Origin: Zoogloeaceae bacterium
GTDB lineage: Bacteria; Pseudomonadota; Gammaproteobacteria; Burkholderiales; Rhodocyclaceae
Length of the DNA stretch: 8,626 nucleotides
Assembly: GCA_031274855.1 (NCBI GenBank)
Contig: JAISPO010000200.1
Location: forward strand, 1-8,626
Direction: 5' to 3'
Part shown: piece after piece, positions 6,102-8,626 of the stretch
How positions within the stretch are numbered: the stretch's first letter is position 1
How the letters are laid out: the number at the start of each line of letters is the position of its first letter
Program-made: the position numbers and the translations under genes
Notes under the pieces: generated by a model
Database searches by the model: none
Told to the model about the DNA's origin: nothing
What the model saw: the letters and a program-made list of their open reading frames with translations, nothing else

Positions 6102-6884
6102 TCAACCCAGAGTAATGATTGAGCGAGCGCCTTCCCGCCGCCCGACGATGTTCAGCAAATTCGAGAGAACTTCCTCGCGTCCGGCGGCGGCGCTGGCCGC
6201 GCCGCTGAAATGCAGCGCCGTACCCGTCCAGCGGCCACTGCCTTCCAGCAACAGGCTGCTATCGGCTTGCGTGGTCAAAAGCAGGCTGGCCGCGCTTTCG
6301 CCCTCCAGCGCAAGCCGGTAACTGCCCAACGGCTTGAGCGTGTATAGCCGCGAAGACATCCCCTCGGCATCGAGCGTCGCGCGCCCCGTCAAACGCAGTT
6401 GCGCGCCCTGCCACTGCGTGATGAAAGATTGTGTTTGCAGCGCCAACCGGCCTTCCAGCCGCAGCGTATTCCACGGCGCGCCCAAACCGGCCAGCATGGT
6501 AGCAGGCCAGACTGAGCGGCCATCGCGCCAGACAAGACGCACGCCTTCGCCTGTCGGCGCCGCCAAAAAACCAATAGTCTGCGCCGCGCAGCACGGCAAT
6601 TCGAGCGCCACATCGAGACTGCCCCAGCGCGGGCGAAGTTGCCAACCGGCCCGTCCGGGCAAAGCTACCGCTTCCGTGCCGTCAACGCCGGAGGCAAGCA
6701 CCACGGCGGCGCTACCGTTCCATATCGTGCCGCGCGTGTCGAGCAGGCGCAGATGGTCGTCGCTGGCCGAACGCAACGCGGCGGCCAGCCAGTGCGCCGG
6801 CGCGTACGCCACCAACGCCGCGATGACGCCCACAACGGCCCCGGCAGCCGCCCATCGCCAACCGTTGACAGGTTTGGCGGCCAT
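6102..6884 (-). CDS. gspN: T2SS protein GspN
   Basis: GspN is an accessory T2SS subunit found in only part of the T2SS family; its exact role is not settled. The 260-residue protein has an N-terminal membrane anchor at about 10-33, followed by a periplasmic, beta-rich domain. Family features visible are RGTIWNGSA (51-59), LKPLGSYRLALEG (183-195), the alternating LLLTTQADSSLLLEGSGRW (201-219), and the closing NIVGRREGARSIITLG. Two adjacent cysteines (98-99) could form or shuffle a disulfide. I chose the ATG at 6884, which shares one base with the gspM stop (TGATG) and has a GGAGG site 9 bases before it. A frame open back to 7028 would add 48 Arg/Gly-rich residues out of gspM and is not credible. 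Placement directly before gspD is common in betaproteobacterial and Xanthomonas-type systems. Confidence 0.9.
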   Translation of the reverse strand: MAAKPVNGWRWAAAGAVVGVIAALVAYAPAHWLAAALRSASDDHLRLLDTRGTIWNGSAAVVLASGVDGTEAVALPGRAGWQLRPRWGSLDVALELPCCAAQTIGFLAAPTGEGVRLVWRDGRSVWPATMLAGLGAPWNTLRLEGRLALQTQSFITQWQGAQLRLTGRATLDAEGMSSRLYTLKPLGSYRLALEGESAASLLLTTQADSSLLLEGSGRWTGTALHFSGAASAAAGREEVLSNLLNIVGRREGARSIITLG

Positions 6885-7396
6885 CAGCGTCCCCCTCCCT
6901 GTCCGGCAGGCAGCGCCATGACCAGCGAGCCATCCCACTGCGCGATGTTGCCGGTTTCCGTTTCGGGGCGCGTCAAATGCGCTTCGCGGGCCGTCGCCCG
7001 CGCATCGACACGCGCCTGCGCCAGCCACTGCGCCAGCGCCTCGGCATTGACGCCGCGCATCGTCACAGTCACGGTCTCGCCCATGTTCTGCACCTGCGCC
7101 TTGTCGCCGAAACTTTGCCGCGCCAAAGCCTGCAAAGTACGCAGCGCGTCATCCCGCTGCATATGCGGCTGCGCCTGCAACGCGCGGGCTTGCGCTTGCA
7201 GGGTTTGCATTTGCCGCATTTGCCTGTCGAGCCGCTGATGCTCCGCTGTCGCCGTCGACAGCGTGCGCAGCGCGGGCGACAACGCCAGCCACCAGAACAA
7301 GGCAAAGGCAATCAGCGCGATGCCCGCGCCGAGCAGGTTGCGCTCACGCGCCGTCAGCGCCTGCCAGCGTTGTTGCAGAACGGCCATGTGGTTCAT
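6884..7396 (-). CDS. gspM: T2SS inner-membrane protein GspM
   Basis: GspM is a small bitopic inner-membrane protein that pairs with GspL and stabilises the platform. The 170-residue protein has a short basic cytoplasmic start ending RWQALTARERNLL, the family's typical lead-in. One membrane segment follows at about 21-40, then a Gln/Arg-rich stretch at 45-95 likely to be helical or coiled coil. The C-terminal periplasmic domain at about 103-165 (TVTVTMRGVNAEALAQWL) fits the GspM ferredoxin-like fold. The ATG at 7396 overlaps the gspL stop (ATGA) and has GGAGG 7 bases upstream. A second ATG three codons in lacks such a site. GspM is poorly conserved, so the call rests on size, layout and position between gspL and gspN. 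Confidence 0.92.
   Translation of the reverse strand: MNHMAVLQQRWQALTARERNLLGAGIALIAFALFWWLALSPALRTLSTATAEHQRLDRQMRQMQTLQAQARALQAQPHMQRDDALRTLQALARQSFGDKAQVQNMGETVTVTMRGVNAEALAQWLAQARVDARATAREAHLTRPETETGNIAQWDGSLVMALPAGQGGGR
6894..6898 (-). promoter_or_regulatory. Ribosome binding site of gspN
   Basis: The minus strand reads GGAGG, 9 bases before the gspN ATG at 6884. It lies inside the last codons of gspM. It decides for the short gspN start over the longer open frame. Confidence 0.65.
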
Positions 7397-8626
7397 GGCA
7401 CGGCCTCCGCTGATACTGCTTGCACGAGCAGCAAATCTTCCTGACTGCGCGCCTGATAAGCGCGCGGCGCGAGTTTTTGGTCAAGCGCGCTCACTTCCGC
7501 CGGTGAAAGATCCAGCCCGCGCACGAGCAACTGTCCGGCCTTGAAATCAATCGCGGCCGCATTGCGGCCATCCGGCAGCGCATCGGCAAGCGCGCCGAGC
7601 AGGGGTTCAAGATCGGCGGTCTGCGCATCGCCCGCCGCCTGCCGCAAGGCGGCCACTTCGCGCGTCATTTGCACGGGCGCGTCGATCACCAGCTTGACCG
7701 AAGGAAAGGTTTCCGTCAGCACACGGTTAATAGCTTGCTGCTGATCGCGCAAAGCGCCGCGCTCTTGCCAGGCAAAGGCATTCAGCCCCGCCAGTTGCAC
7801 CGCCAGCAGCAGCGCCACGCCCCAGCGGGCAGCACGCCACTGCGGCCCATGCCGCAAAGCCGCTGCCAGCGCCGCCAACTGCTTACCGGCGCGCGCGCGG
7901 CCTGTGCTGGCGAACTCGAATTGCGCCAAATCCCAAGACGCGCCTGCTGCCGTCAGCCAGCGTTGCGCGCGCTGGGCAATCGGCAGTGGCCGGCCCAATG
8001 CCCGCTCGGCCTGCGCCGAGACCGCTGGTTCGGCAATGACGCTGGCCGTCGCCAGCGGCACATTCAGCGCCGCGAGACCGGCGGCGCTCAAGGGCAGCGT
8101 CAACACGCCATCGGCATCGCAAACCGTGAATTGGCCTTCGGGCGAGGCATCCTCGTCAACCGCTTCCGCCGTCACCCACAACTGCGGCGGCAGATCGGCG
8201 GACTGTGGCGCAAATTCGGGCACGATCCGCGCCACGCGCCACCCCGCCTCCTCGAGCGTCTGCGCCGCGGCGCGCAACGCGCCCCGCTCACAAGCCGCCA
8301 CCCAGACCGGCACGCCCGCGCTGACGCCGGATTCGAGCGCGAAGTGGAATTGCGCCGCATCGTCGAGCAGCCGGTCTTCCAGCAAACCTTCCAGCACCGT
8401 GCGCAGACGCGCGGCATTGCCCAGACTGTTCGGCGGCAAAGTCACGCGATGCCAGGAAACCGCCGCCGCAGGCAGCAGCAGCGCCACATCGCTACCCGCC
8501 AAACGGGGCAGCAGGGCCAGCGGCGCGCTGCCTTGGCCGATCAGCGTCTGCCCATCATCGGCAATGCGCAGCCAATGCCAATCGCCGCTGCGGGCGGGCG
8601 GTAAAGCATGGGGACTCAAAAGCAGC
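7393..8626 (-). CDS. gspL: T2SS inner-membrane protein GspL, start just outside window
   Basis: GspL bridges the ATPase GspE in the cytoplasm to GspM and the periplasm. Counting from a TTG at 8619, 408 codons are visible. There is an actin-like cytoplasmic domain to about 255, with LRTVLEGLLEDRLLDD (72-87) and the conserved WDLAQFEF (229-236). One membrane segment follows at about 266-284, then a periplasmic helix and a ferredoxin-like domain to the end. The frame stays open from that TTG to the window edge and reads Leu-Leu-Leu before SPHALPP. GspL proteins usually open with a short leucine-rich strand ending in a Pro-Pro motif, so the TTG is probably an internal Leu codon. The true ATG should lie a few codons beyond 8626. 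The gene ends in an ATGA overlap with gspM. The pseudopilin genes, especially gspK, would be expected upstream. Confidence 0.93.
   Translation of the reverse strand, partial: LLLSPHALPPARSGDWHWLRIADDGQTLIGQGSAPLALLPRLAGSDVALLLPAAAVSWHRVTLPPNSLGNAARLRTVLEGLLEDRLLDDAAQFHFALESGVSAGVPVWVAACERGALRAAAQTLEEAGWRVARIVPEFAPQSADLPPQLWVTAEAVDEDASPEGQFTVCDADGVLTLPLSAAGLAALNVPLATASVIAEPAVSAQAERALGRPLPIAQRAQRWLTAAGASWDLAQFEFASTGRARAGKQLAALAAALRHGPQWRAARWGVALLLAVQLAGLNAFAWQERGALRDQQQAINRVLTETFPSVKLVIDAPVQMTREVAALRQAAGDAQTADLEPLLGALADALPDGRNAAAIDFKAGQLLVRGLDLSPAEVSALDQKLAPRAYQARSQEDLLLVQAVSAEAVP
7404..7408 (-). promoter_or_regulatory. Ribosome binding site of gspM
   Basis: GGAGG on the minus strand stands 7 bases before the ATG at 7396. 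It lies within the last codons of gspL and supports the overlapping ATGA start over the in-frame ATG at 7387. Confidence 0.65.

Noticed and set aside
6885..7028. 48-residue N-terminal extension of gspN
   Set aside because: It overlaps the gspM domain in another frame and is Arg/Gly-rich. The ATG at 6884 has a good binding site, a TGATG junction and a normal membrane anchor right after it.
7669..8604. 311-codon open frame on the plus strand, antisense to gspL
   Set aside because: Its product is Arg/Gln/His-rich and without domain features, as expected of an antisense frame in G+C-rich coding DNA. gspL is clear on the other strand.
8617..8619. TTG as the start codon of gspL
   Set aside because: The frame remains open to the window edge with leucines before it, matching the usual leucine-rich GspL beginning. 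No ribosome binding site can be seen in the 7 bases left.

Overview
This window is most of a type II secretion system (T2SS, general secretion pathway) operon, followed by the very start of a C4-dicarboxylate transporter gene. All real genes lie on the minus strand, so the operon reads from right to left: gspL (its first few codons are cut off by the right edge), gspM, gspN, gspD, gspE, gspF, gspC, then a gap of about 340 bases, then the first 28 codons of dctA running off the left edge. The high G+C content, the presence of a GspN subunit, a GspC without a PDZ domain, and the DctA N-terminus all fit a betaproteobacterium, probably of the Burkholderiales. That placement is by recognition only, and no species is claimed.

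Right part (6102-8626): gspL, gspM and gspN encode the inner-membrane linker and assembly proteins. Their reading frames are packed tightly: gspL/gspM overlap by 4 bases and gspM/gspN by 1 base. gspN is followed after 4 bases by gspD. Middle (2397-6097): gspD encodes the outer-membrane secretin channel and gspE the cytoplasmic ATPase, separated by 17 bases. Between gspE and gspF is the only loose joint of the operon, 140 bases (2257-2396) made almost wholly of C-rich/G-rich inverted and direct repeats. One arm of these repeats serves as the likely ribosome binding site of gspF. Left part (429-2256): gspF encodes the inner-membrane platform protein, and gspC the inner-membrane protein that connects the platform to the secretin. 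Here gspC is the last gene, although in many T2SS operons it comes first.

Together, GspE powers assembly of the pseudopilus on the GspF/L/M platform, GspC couples the platform to GspD, and folded periplasmic proteins leave through GspD. The pseudopilins (GspG-K) and the prepilin peptidase (GspO) are not in this window. The pseudopilin genes probably lie just beyond the right edge, before gspL. Bases 85-428 hold the dctA leader and a plausible promoter, but no convincing terminator for the gsp operon.

I found no undescribed biological system. The most unusual points are the repeat cluster that supplies the gspF ribosome binding site, a strikingly compact four-cysteine motif in GspE, the terminal position of gspC, and the dctA start, which is easily missed.
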